Positions 6,379 to 14,082 of a DNA stretch of 22,649 nt are shown here, one piece after another (position 1 is the stretch's first letter; each line of letters opens with the position of its first letter). A program made the translations under genes and the position numbers. Source of the stretch: Methylotenera_A sp040387095 (GTDB lineage: Bacteria; Pseudomonadota; Gammaproteobacteria; Burkholderiales; Methylophilaceae); the NCBI GenBank assembly GCA_040387095.1, contig JAZKEJ010000160.1, forward strand, positions 1 through 22,649, given 5' to 3'. The notes under the pieces are model-generated. The model saw only the letters and a list, made by a program, of their open reading frames with translations, was not told the origin of the DNA and did not search any database.

Positions 6379-6789
6379 TTAGAATGGTTTGACAACAACC
6401 AAAATAACAACTGCAAATAATATTAATACCGGCAGTTCATTGAACCAGCGATACCAAATATGGCTGCGCGTATTTTTTCCATGTGCAAAATCACGCATTA
6501 ATTTTCCACAATAAACGTGGTAGGCAATTAAGACAATAACCAGCACCAGCTTAGCGTGCATCCAATTACCGCTGATGCCATAACCCAGCCAAAGCCAAGC
6601 ACCAAATATAAGCGCCAGTATGGCCAACGGCAACATAAAGCGATATAACTTATGCTCCATTAAAGTCAAGCGCTCTCGCGTGGCGGCATCAGTTACCATG
6701 GCATGATTCACAAATAATCGCGGCAAGTAAAATAAGCCAGCAAACCAGCTGATCACGAAAATGAGATGGAATGCTTTAATCCAAAGCAT
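6379..6789 (-). CDS. hemJ: Protoporphyrinogen IX oxidase HemJ
   Basis: HemJ oxidises protoporphyrinogen IX to protoporphyrin IX, the penultimate step of heme synthesis, in the inner membrane. The 136 residues form about four helices and carry the family strings: WFAGLFYLPRLFVNHA at residues 15-30, HAK at 78-80, and the ending RWFNELPVLILFAVVILVVV followed by KPF. H8 and K80 correspond to the conserved His and Lys implicated in heme binding and activity in this family. The ATG overlaps the stop of the upstream thioredoxin-like gene (TAATG), so the two are translationally coupled. The TetR-like membrane protein follows after eight bases. The same fold can be annotated as CopD-like or UPF0093. 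Confidence 0.9.
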   Translation of the reverse strand: MLWIKAFHLIFVISWFAGLFYLPRLFVNHAMVTDAATRERLTLMEHKLYRFMLPLAILALIFGAWLWLGYGISGNWMHAKLVLVIVLIAYHVYCGKLMRDFAHGKNTRSHIWYRWFNELPVLILFAVVILVVVKPF

Positions 6790-7286
6790 TATTTAGCCAA
6801 TTCCACATCCAATAATTGCGTTAACTTAGCAAAGTCCAACTCGCCGATGGTGCGTTGCAATTGATTGCCTTGCTTATCAAAAATATACGCTGTAGGTGTT
6901 AAATTCACGCCACCAAACGCCTGCGTGATTTCAGATAAGCCGTCATGCATCACCGGAAAAGGCAATGCTTTTTGCCGTGTGTAGTTAAGCACTTGTGCGG
7001 GCGGATCGTAAGGCATCGCAACCGAAATGATTTCAAAGCCTTTCGCTTTGTAACGGTTATAGGTGTTGATTAAATCCGGCATTTCTTTAATGCAGCCAGG
7101 ACAATCGGTCGCCCAAAAATTAATCAATACGACCTTGCCTTTTAAGTCCGTCATACTGATTTTTTTGCCTTCAATCGTAGTGAAGGTAACATTTGGCGCC
7201 TGTGATTTACTGTTAAGACTAAGACCCAAAAATACCAGCAAGGCCAATATTGCGACAGGAATGACTAATTTTTTGATGGTTAACAT
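6789..7286 (-). CDS. TlpA/ResA-like membrane-anchored thioredoxin-fold protein
   Basis: The 165 residues begin with a signal-anchor helix (about 6-24), followed by a redoxin domain facing the periplasm. The active site WATDCPGC has redox cysteines C62 and C65, and the cis-proline is P131 in LTPTAYIFD. The dipeptide between the cysteines is Pro-Gly rather than the usual Pro-Pro of many TlpA/ResA proteins, which can shift redox potential. Such proteins reduce disulfides during cytochrome c or oxidase assembly, or serve general periplasmic reduction. Coupling to hemJ points to heme-protein work. It heads a three-gene operon. TAAAAT six bases before the ATG and no Shine-Dalgarno suggest a leaderless start. 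Confidence 0.85.
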   Translation of the reverse strand: MLTIKKLVIPVAILALLVFLGLSLNSKSQAPNVTFTTIEGKKISMTDLKGKVVLINFWATDCPGCIKEMPDLINTYNRYKAKGFEIISVAMPYDPPAQVLNYTRQKALPFPVMHDGLSEITQAFGGVNLTPTAYIFDKQGNQLQRTIGELDFAKLTQLLDVELAK

Positions 7287-7377
7287 ACTGTAATTTTAAC
7301 GCTTTTCGCACATAATTGTTATGAATAAACTTATCGATAACCACAGAACGCTTGTAGTTATTTGGTGGTCTACTGCA

Positions 7378-7386
7378 TGTTATAAT
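7378..7386 (+). promoter_or_regulatory. Extended -10 promoter for the FAD/Fe-S oxidoreductase gene
   Basis: TGTTATAAT (7378-7386) is a perfect extended -10 element. There is no convincing -35 at 17 bases, which extended -10 promoters tolerate. The expected start is near 7393, giving a leader of about 57 nt. A perfect TTATCCACA (DnaA-box sequence) lies in this leader at 7410-7418. Confidence 0.5.
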
Positions 7387-7449
7387 TAATCATCAAATTT
7401 AACCAATTTTTATCCACAAAATCATTCATAAGATTAAGCACAAGCATAA

Positions 7450-10400
7450 ATGAACGCACCTATTCCAGCGGAAATTTTACATTCGGAACCAATTCCTGCA
7501 GTTCGCCTGCGCGAAATCCCTTATAACTACACCTCATTTTCAGATCGCGAAATCGTGATTCGGTTTTTGGGTGAGGAGATTTGGGATGTTTTAAACGTGT
7601 TGCGTGGTGAGCGTAAAACGGGACGTAGCGCACGTATGTTGTTTGAGGTGTTGGGCGACTTATGGGTGGTGAGCCGTAATCCTTATTTGCAGGATGATTT
7701 GCTGGATAATCCAAAACGTCGTAAAGCTTTAATTGACGCGCTTTACCATCGCATCAAAGCGATTGATGAACGCAATATTAATGGCGATAGCAGTGGCAAC
7801 GAAAAAGTACAGAAGCTGGTCGCCGCTGCGACTAAAGCAGTTGAAAAGTTTGCTGAAGACTTTCGTCAAACCTATGATCTACGCAAGAAAGCCTTAGCGA
7901 AATACAGCAAAATTACACGCAAAGATAATATCCAGTTTGATGGACTTGCTCGCGTTTCACACGTGACAGATGCGACCGACTGGCGCGTTGAATATCCGTT
8001 CGTGGTGCTTAATCCGGATACTGAAATTGAAATCGCCGCATTGGTAAAAGCCAGTATCGAATTAGGTTTAACTGTCATCCCGCGCGGAGGCGGTACAGGT
8101 TATACCGGCGGTGCAATCCCGCTTACGCCATTATCTGTGGTGATTAACACAGAGAAATTAGACCGTCACACTGGCGTGCAAATGCGCACTTTGCCTGGAG
8201 TAGCGCGACAAGTTGCTACCATTGAATGCGGTGCAGGCGTGGTCACGCGTCGCGCGATGGAAGCAGCAACTGAAGCGGGTTTAGAGTTTGCCTGCGACCC
8301 GACTAGTGCGGACGCGAGTTGTATTGGCGGAAACGTTGCCATGAATGCTGGCGGCAAAAAAGCAGTGCTGTGGGGTACTGCACTGGATAACTTGGCCTCA
8401 TATCGTATGGTGACGCCTGATGCGACTTGGATGGAGGTGGAACGCCTCGATCATAATTTAGGCAAAATTCATGATATTGAGATGGCGAGATTCAAAATCA
8501 CGCGCTTTGATATCGACTTAAAAACGCAAATAGGTGAGCCGGAAATTATTGCCATTCCCGGGCCAAGCTTTAGAAAAGTGGGCTTAGGTAAAGATGTAAC
8601 CGATAAATTTCTGAGCGGCCTGCCCGGTATCCAAAAAGAAGGTTGCGATGGCTTAATCACCAGCGCGACATTCATTTTGCACCGTATGCCAAAATATGTG
8701 CGCACCATTGCATTGGAATTTTTTGGTAACGTGTCACATGCCGTGCCTGCGATTGTTGAGATTAAAGATTATCTTGACGCAACGGCTAAACCCAATCCCG
8801 CCACTCCTAACAAGCCGTTGGTTATTATGGCCGGCTTGGAACACATGGATGAGCGCTACATCAAAGCGGTTGGCTACGCCACAAAAGCGGCAAGACAGCA
8901 GCGCCCGAAAATGGTGTTGATTGCCGATATCGCTTCCGATGATGAAAATGCAGTAGGCGAAGTCGCCTCTGCAATGGTGCGTATGTGCAACGCCAGAAAT
9001 GGTGAAGGTTTTATTGCGGTATCCGGTGAAGCGCGTAAGAAATTCTGGTTAGATCGCGCCCGTACAGCAGCCATTGCCAAGCATACCAATGCATTTAAAA
9101 TTAACGAAGACGTTGTGATTCCTTTGCCAAAACTGGGCGAATATTCTGATGGCATTGAGCGCATCAATATTGAGCTTTCCATTCATAATAAACTCAAGTT
9201 AGTCGATGCGCTTGAGGCGTTTATGCAGACAGATTTACCGCTGCAAGCAGATGAAGATGGTAATGCTGACGCGCAAATGGTGCACTCTAAACAGGTGATG
9301 GCATTACAATTACTGCGTGATTTACGCGAGAAATGGCGTTTAATTCTAAATACTCTAGACGAGCCCGTCAGCGTCTTGGGTGAACTCGGCAAGCCTTATT
9401 TCCAATATGAGAATGTATTCCGTGCTGTGCAATCTTACGATTTACGAATTTCTTGGAAGCGTGAACTAAAACGCCCGATGGAAGAGATATTTGCTGGTCG
9501 CGAGTACCAGAAAATATTGACACGCTTTGATGAAATTCATAAAACCGTACTCAAAAGCCGCGTCTTTATTGCCCTGCATATGCATGCAGGTGATGGCAAC
9601 GTGCACACCAATATTCCTGTGAATTCAGATGATTACGGCATGATGAAACAAGCGCATGACGCAGTTGACCGAGTGATGGCGCTCGCCAAAGGCTTAGATG
9701 GCGTGATTTCTGGTGAACACGGCATTGGCATCACCAAAATGGAATATTTGGACCAATCAACGATTGATAGCTTTACGTCTTACAAAAATAAAGTAGATCC
9801 AAACGGCCACTTTAACAAAGGTAAATTATTGGCTGGTTCTGGGCTTGAAAATGCCTATACGCCAAGCTTTGGCTTATTGGAGCAGGAATCTATTATCATG
9901 GAACAATCCGCCATTGGCGAGATTGCCGATGATATCAGCGATTGTTTGCGTTGCGGAAAATGCAAACCCGTTTGTACCACACATGTGCCGCGCGCGAATC
10001 TTTTATATAGCCCGCGCAACAAGATTCTAGGTACATCACTTTTAATTGAAGCTTTTCTTTATGAAGAGCAAACGCGGCGCGGTATCTCGCTGAAACATTT
10101 TGATGAGTTTAATGATGTCGCTGACCATTGCACGGTTTGCCATAAGTGTTTAAACCCATGCCCTGTGGATATTGATTTTGGTGATGTATCCATCAAAATG
10201 CGCAATTTTTTACGCGTGCAAGGTAAAAAACAGTTTAATCCGGGCACTGCCGCTGGCATGCTGTTTTTAAATGCCAAAGACCCGGCTACGATTAAATTTA
10301 TTCGTACAACCATGATTGGTTGGGGTTATAAAGCACAAAATATTGCACATTTTTTTGCAAAAAAACTCGGCTTGCTTAAAGACAAAATTCGCCCACCAGC

Positions 10401-11352
10401 AACCGTTGGTAAGCCAGAGATTAAGGCGCAGGTGATTCATTTTATCAACCGACCTATGCCAAGAAAAATGCAGTCTAAAACCTCACGTGCCATGCTCGGT
10501 GTGGAAGATGACAGCATGATTCCGGTGATTCGTAATCCGCAAAAAGTCACAGAAGACAGTGAAGCAGTGTTTTACTTCCCTGGTTGTGGCTCTGAGCGTT
10601 TATTCTCAAACGTGGGTTTAGCCACGCAGGCAATGCTATATGAAGTGGGTGCAATCACCGTATTGCCGCCTGGTTATTTGTGTTGCGGTTATCCGCAAAC
10701 TTCTGCCGGAAATCACGACAAAGGTCAGGAAATTACCGCAGATAACCGCGTATTGTTTCATCGTGTCGCTAACACCTTGAATTATTTGGATATCAAAACA
10801 GTTATCGTGTCTTGCGGTACCTGTATGGATCAGCTGCAAAAATACGAATTCGAGAAAATATTCCCTGGATGCAGATTATTGGATATCCATGAGTATCTGA
10901 TGGAAAAAGACATGCGCTTACAGACGGTGACTGGTACGCGCTATATGTACCATGACCCATGCCACACGCCAATGAAAACGTATAAGCCGCTGGAAGTCAC
11001 CAACAAGTTAATGGGGCAGGATGTACAACTGAATGACCGTTGTTGTGGTGAGAGTGGTACTTTCGCCGCTGCCCGCCCTGATATTGCTACGCAAGTCAAA
11101 ATGCGTAAACAGGAAGAGCTGGAAAAAGGCATGCATAAAATGGGCTTAACCGTTGGCAAGCCCGAAGAAAAGGTGAAAATCCTGACCAGCTGTCCAAGCT
11201 GTCTGCAAGGTCTGGCACGTTATGGCGATGATACAGGCATAGAAGCAGATTATATTGTGGTTGAAATGGCGAAGCATATTCTGGGTGAAAACTGGATGGA
11301 AGAATATGTGGATAGAGTGAATAATGGTGGGATAGAGAAAGTGCTGCTTTAA
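7450..11352 (+). CDS. Large FAD-linked oxidase / Fe-S / CCG-domain dehydrogenase (DUF3683 family)
   Basis: This 1300-residue protein joins four modules. Residues 1 to about 170 are a DUF3683-type N-terminal region. An FAD-binding PCMH domain follows (IPRGGGTGYTGG, 210-221), then an FAD-oxidase C domain with HMHAGDGNVH (710-719) and GEHGIGITK (from 755), as in D-lactate and 2-hydroxyacid dehydrogenases. Two 4Fe-4S motifs come next: C832-C835-C838-C842 and C894-C897-C900-C904. Last are paired CCG (heterodisulfide-reductase/GlpC-like) repeats with C1046, C1078-C1079, C1122/C1125 and C1171, C1198-C1199, C1248/C1251. It probably oxidises a 2-hydroxyacid and passes electrons through Fe-S centres to quinone or another carrier. 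The substrate is unknown. There are no membrane helices. It is monocistronic by layout, with an extended -10 promoter upstream. Confidence 0.88.
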   Translation: MNAPIPAEILHSEPIPAVRLREIPYNYTSFSDREIVIRFLGEEIWDVLNVLRGERKTGRSARMLFEVLGDLWVVSRNPYLQDDLLDNPKRRKALIDALYHRIKAIDERNINGDSSGNEKVQKLVAAATKAVEKFAEDFRQTYDLRKKALAKYSKITRKDNIQFDGLARVSHVTDATDWRVEYPFVVLNPDTEIEIAALVKASIELGLTVIPRGGGTGYTGGAIPLTPLSVVINTEKLDRHTGVQMRTLPGVARQVATIECGAGVVTRRAMEAATEAGLEFACDPTSADASCIGGNVAMNAGGKKAVLWGTALDNLASYRMVTPDATWMEVERLDHNLGKIHDIEMARFKITRFDIDLKTQIGEPEIIAIPGPSFRKVGLGKDVTDKFLSGLPGIQKEGCDGLITSATFILHRMPKYVRTIALEFFGNVSHAVPAIVEIKDYLDATAKPNPATPNKPLVIMAGLEHMDERYIKAVGYATKAARQQRPKMVLIADIASDDENAVGEVASAMVRMCNARNGEGFIAVSGEARKKFWLDRARTAAIAKHTNAFKINEDVVIPLPKLGEYSDGIERINIELSIHNKLKLVDALEAFMQTDLPLQADEDGNADAQMVHSKQVMALQLLRDLREKWRLILNTLDEPVSVLGELGKPYFQYENVFRAVQSYDLRISWKRELKRPMEEIFAGREYQKILTRFDEIHKTVLKSRVFIALHMHAGDGNVHTNIPVNSDDYGMMKQAHDAVDRVMALAKGLDGVISGEHGIGITKMEYLDQSTIDSFTSYKNKVDPNGHFNKGKLLAGSGLENAYTPSFGLLEQESIIMEQSAIGEIADDISDCLRCGKCKPVCTTHVPRANLLYSPRNKILGTSLLIEAFLYEEQTRRGISLKHFDEFNDVADHCTVCHKCLNPCPVDIDFGDVSIKMRNFLRVQGKKQFNPGTAAGMLFLNAKDPATIKFIRTTMIGWGYKAQNIAHFFAKKLGLLKDKIRPPATVGKPEIKAQVIHFINRPMPRKMQSKTSRAMLGVEDDSMIPVIRNPQKVTEDSEAVFYFPGCGSERLFSNVGLATQAMLYEVGAITVLPPGYLCCGYPQTSAGNHDKGQEITADNRVLFHRVANTLNYLDIKTVIVSCGTCMDQLQKYEFEKIFPGCRLLDIHEYLMEKDMRLQTVTGTRYMYHDPCHTPMKTYKPLEVTNKLMGQDVQLNDRCCGESGTFAAARPDIATQVKMRKQEELEKGMHKMGLTVGKPEEKVKILTSCPSCLQGLARYGDDTGIEADYIVVEMAKHILGENWMEEYVDRVNNGGIEKVLL

Positions 11353-11546
11353 CCCAAATTACTGCCTTTTAAGTGTTTAAAGCATTGCTTCTGTAAATAA
11401 GTTGAACAGCGTTTAGATCAGAGAATGTCTGAATTAAATATAAAAAAAGCACAGTAGTCTTTGTAAAACTCAGCAAGAATTCCCGGCGAAGTATTTGCTT
11501 CTTGGGCGATGCGGTTGTTTATTATTAATGATTTAAACACATCAAT
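11353..11546. other. Intergenic region before the phytase-like gene
   Basis: These 194 bases hold no credible gene. I see no T-tracted terminator for the upstream gene and no convincing promoter for the next one. Imperfect hairpins occur around 11485-11510 but are not strong. Confidence 0.4.
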
Positions 11547-13307
11547 ATGAAAAGCTGTATCTACAAGATTTTCTTCTTAATATACTGCCTGTCTGCCAAT
11601 GTTGCTAACTCAGCGACTCTGGTTGGATGGTCAAGCATGGGACTAAATACCTATACTGCAGGTCCGTTTAGCCAGCATCAGCCTTCTGGCAGCTGGGCTC
11701 CTCCAAGCTCTCAAATTGTAGGTGGCTTTTCTGCTGCTGAAAAAGCTGCCGATGGAAGTTTTATCTTTTTAATTGATACTGGGTTCGGCCCGAAATCGTC
11801 TTCTTTAAGCTCGTTGCTGGGTCTGTATGAATTAAAAATTGATTTTAACGATTTCCAAGGCAACTACAAAAATACCGAAGTTTCAAAGCTAATCCGCTTC
11901 AATGATATTGACAACAAGCTTAGCTTCGCTAAACAAGCTGATTTTGAATTCTACGGTAATGATCAGAAAAATAACCCTGTCGATGCATTAATAAAGAAAG
12001 CTAAGTTATTAACTGGCGGAGATATTGATCCTGAATCCTTTCGTGTGGATTACAAAGGCAATTTATGGGTTGGTGACGAGTTTGGTCCGTTTTTAATTAA
12101 GCTGGATAAAACCGGTAAGGTTTTAAGGCAAGAAATTTCCATCCCTAATATCACCTCTCCCGAGAATCCACTCCTAAAAACGGCAGATGTTCCGGCTATT
12201 AAAACGACAGCCGGCTTAGAGGGTATGGCAATTAACCCCCAAGGCAATAAGCTTTATCCAATGTTAGAAAAACCTGTCATTGGCGACCCTGAAAAAACGT
12301 TAAGAATATATGAGTTTAATGTAGATTCAGAGCGTTTTGAAGAAGGATATTTTTTATATAAATTAGATGGTAGAGCGACTGAAATAAGAGAGTTAGTGGC
12401 TATAAATGATCAGGAATTTTTAACCATAGAACAAAATGAGAGTTGGGGTTCAAACGGACATGTTAAAAAAGTATATTGGCTTTCGATTGCCGATGTAGAA
12501 AAATATGGATATGTCAAAAAAATAGAAATAGTCGATTTAATGAATATTTCTGACCCAGTTGATTTGAATAAGGATGGGAAAACTACATTCACTTTTCCGA
12601 AGTTAACCATTGAATCAATAGTAATTCTAGACAAAGATACTTTATTGATTACAAATGATAATAACTTCGGGGAAAGAACAGAGTTTATTAAAGTACGCTT
12701 GAATGAACCGCTGAACTTGAAGCATTTTAACAGCCCTAAATTGAACACAAATGAATGGGAGCAGCGTGATAAAAATTACTATGCATGGCAAGGCTATCAC
12801 GCTAAAAATCTTGAGTGGATTAATATAGCGGCGATTTTCTTGATTTTTTTAACTGTAATAGTAACTACATTTAAAAAAATCCATTTAAAAGCGGATGGCA
12901 TATTTCATTGGCTGATATTGTCTGCGGTGATATTAACCTTATTTTTATATGATTATCTTAGCTTGTATTACTACGCAACCCAATCTTTTAGAGATGTGTT
13001 TATTGATTTTGGTTTGTATCAAAACCGAGGCCCGACACAACGTTCAATGATAATAGCTATTGTGGTGGCGACTGCAATATTGCTTTTTGCTGCATTGTTT
13101 TATTATAAAAATAAATATACAAAATATTCTATGGTTGTCATCTGTATGTTGCTAGGTTTAAAAGGTACGCAGTTTGTGTCATATCATCGCATTGATATTA
13201 TTACGGATTACTCATTAGGTATTGGGCGAGTGTTTGATTGGATTGAATGTTTTTTTATTCTATTATTATTTACAGCAGTCATTCATGATCGTAAAGTTAA
13301 TGCTTAA
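11547..13307 (+). CDS. Secreted phytase-like esterase domain fused to five transmembrane helices
   Basis: The 586 residues start with a signal peptide (about 1-23, ending near ANSA). Residues of about 24-400 resemble the 'esterase-like activity of phytase' beta-propeller family, with GGFSAAEKAADGSFIFLIDT, DPESFRVDYKGNLWVGDEFG, GLEGMAINPQGNKLYPMLE and IESIVILDKDTLLITNDNN. The actual substrate in such proteins is uncertain; a phosphoester is possible but unproven. After residue 424 come five predicted helices (about 425-442, 455-475, 500-520, 528-546, 561-580), an unusual addition for this family. The last four helices and their loops resemble the next gene. Codon use in the second half looks more AT-rich than in its neighbours. 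No clear Shine-Dalgarno precedes the ATG. Confidence 0.72.
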   Translation: MKSCIYKIFFLIYCLSANVANSATLVGWSSMGLNTYTAGPFSQHQPSGSWAPPSSQIVGGFSAAEKAADGSFIFLIDTGFGPKSSSLSSLLGLYELKIDFNDFQGNYKNTEVSKLIRFNDIDNKLSFAKQADFEFYGNDQKNNPVDALIKKAKLLTGGDIDPESFRVDYKGNLWVGDEFGPFLIKLDKTGKVLRQEISIPNITSPENPLLKTADVPAIKTTAGLEGMAINPQGNKLYPMLEKPVIGDPEKTLRIYEFNVDSERFEEGYFLYKLDGRATEIRELVAINDQEFLTIEQNESWGSNGHVKKVYWLSIADVEKYGYVKKIEIVDLMNISDPVDLNKDGKTTFTFPKLTIESIVILDKDTLLITNDNNFGERTEFIKVRLNEPLNLKHFNSPKLNTNEWEQRDKNYYAWQGYHAKNLEWINIAAIFLIFLTVIVTTFKKIHLKADGIFHWLILSAVILTLFLYDYLSLYYYATQSFRDVFIDFGLYQNRGPTQRSMIIAIVVATAILLFAALFYYKNKYTKYSMVVICMLLGLKGTQFVSYHRIDIITDYSLGIGRVFDWIECFFILLLFTAVIHDRKVNA

Positions 13308-13332
13308 AAATACTGTTAGGCTAGATGTTTCG

Positions 13333-13364
13333 ATGCAACGGTTTAAGAAAGTTTAACGTTGCAT
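13333..13364 (+). promoter_or_regulatory. Hairpin overlapping the start codon of the zinc-ribbon membrane gene
   Basis: atgcaacg (13333-13340) and cgttgcat (13357-13364) form a perfect 8-bp stem. The proposed TTG start (13359-13361) lies in the right arm, and the likely ribosome site aagaaag (13345-13351) in the 16-nt loop. No T tract follows. It may damp or switch translation of the downstream gene. Confidence 0.45.
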
Positions 13365-14039
13365 ATTGGTGATCCTAGCATAGCTGGTTGGCTAATCCTG
13401 CTCGCTTATTTGGCGGTTGTATGTCGCTGTTATTTACAATACACGCAAGCCAAAACAGAGCTGGTAGACCCTTATTTTTGGCTGGTGGTCGGCGGTTTTG
13501 TGCTGCTGTTAGGTATCAATAAACAGTTGGATCTACAAACTGTGTTTGAAGTGGGAATGAAAGATTTAGCTAAATCAAACGGCTGGTATGCTCAGCGCAG
13601 GATCATGCAAACAGCGTTTGTGACCATGCTAGGCATAGGCCTATTAACCATATTGATTATGCTGCGCGGCATGTTGGCAAAATCCTGTCGCAATCATAAA
13701 ACCGTTTGTTTAGGGGTGCTTTTACTTTGTGTTTTTATTGTGCTGCGCGCGGGAGCATTCAATCATTTAAGTTTTTTAGACACACAGTCTTATTGGGGAT
13801 TTAACGCGCATGCCTTGTTGGAATTAACAGCCTTGTGCGTTATTTTTTATGGTGCTCGTTTAAGTAAATATACACACAAAAAAACTTCAACCCAGCCAGT
13901 AGCATTCGCATTTTGTGCCAATAATGGAGACAATGTATATTGTCCATATTGCAGCATGCAAGCGGCTGCTAAAGCGGCAGAAGGGCGTCAGTTTAAATGT
14001 AAAGCTTGTGAGGCTATGTATACTGTGCGCATCCGTTAA
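13359..14039 (+). CDS. Five-helix membrane protein with C-terminal zinc ribbon; unknown function
   Basis: This 226-residue protein is of no named family I can assign. Five hydrophobic helices lie at about 8-26, 38-56, 85-107, 115-136 and 148-168. The cytoplasmic tail ends in a compact CPYC...CKAC zinc ribbon (C195, C198, C214, C217). The third-to-fifth-helix region shares spaced residues with the upstream phytase-like protein: GxYx2Rx3Q (G75, Y77, R80, Q84), L-R-x3-F-x6-D (L129-D141), and a Glu in the last helix (E155). The start is TTG; a stop codon 15 bases upstream leaves little choice, and aagaaag is a plausible ribosome site. It begins 51 bases after the phytase-like gene, so the two are likely co-transcribed. 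Confidence 0.68.
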   Translation: MHIGDPSIAGWLILLAYLAVVCRCYLQYTQAKTELVDPYFWLVVGGFVLLLGINKQLDLQTVFEVGMKDLAKSNGWYAQRRIMQTAFVTMLGIGLLTILIMLRGMLAKSCRNHKTVCLGVLLLCVFIVLRAGAFNHLSFLDTQSYWGFNAHALLELTALCVIFYGARLSKYTHKKTSTQPVAFAFCANNGDNVYCPYCSMQAAAKAAEGRQFKCKACEAMYTVRIR

Positions 14040-14082
14040 TCTTCACATCAAACCTGTTCACTAACTCGCTTAAGATAGCATT

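Noticed and set aside
7410..7418. Perfect DnaA box TTATCCACA in the leader of the large oxidoreductase gene
   Set aside because: It is single, with no cluster of boxes, no dnaA/dnaN nearby and no origin-like layout. The same 9-mer also occurs inside clpA (16091-16099).
8874..9182. 102-residue minus-strand frame inside the large oxidoreductase gene, with other similar frames in it and in clpA and secD
   Set aside because: They are antisense to clearly functional, motif-bearing genes and show no recognisable protein features.
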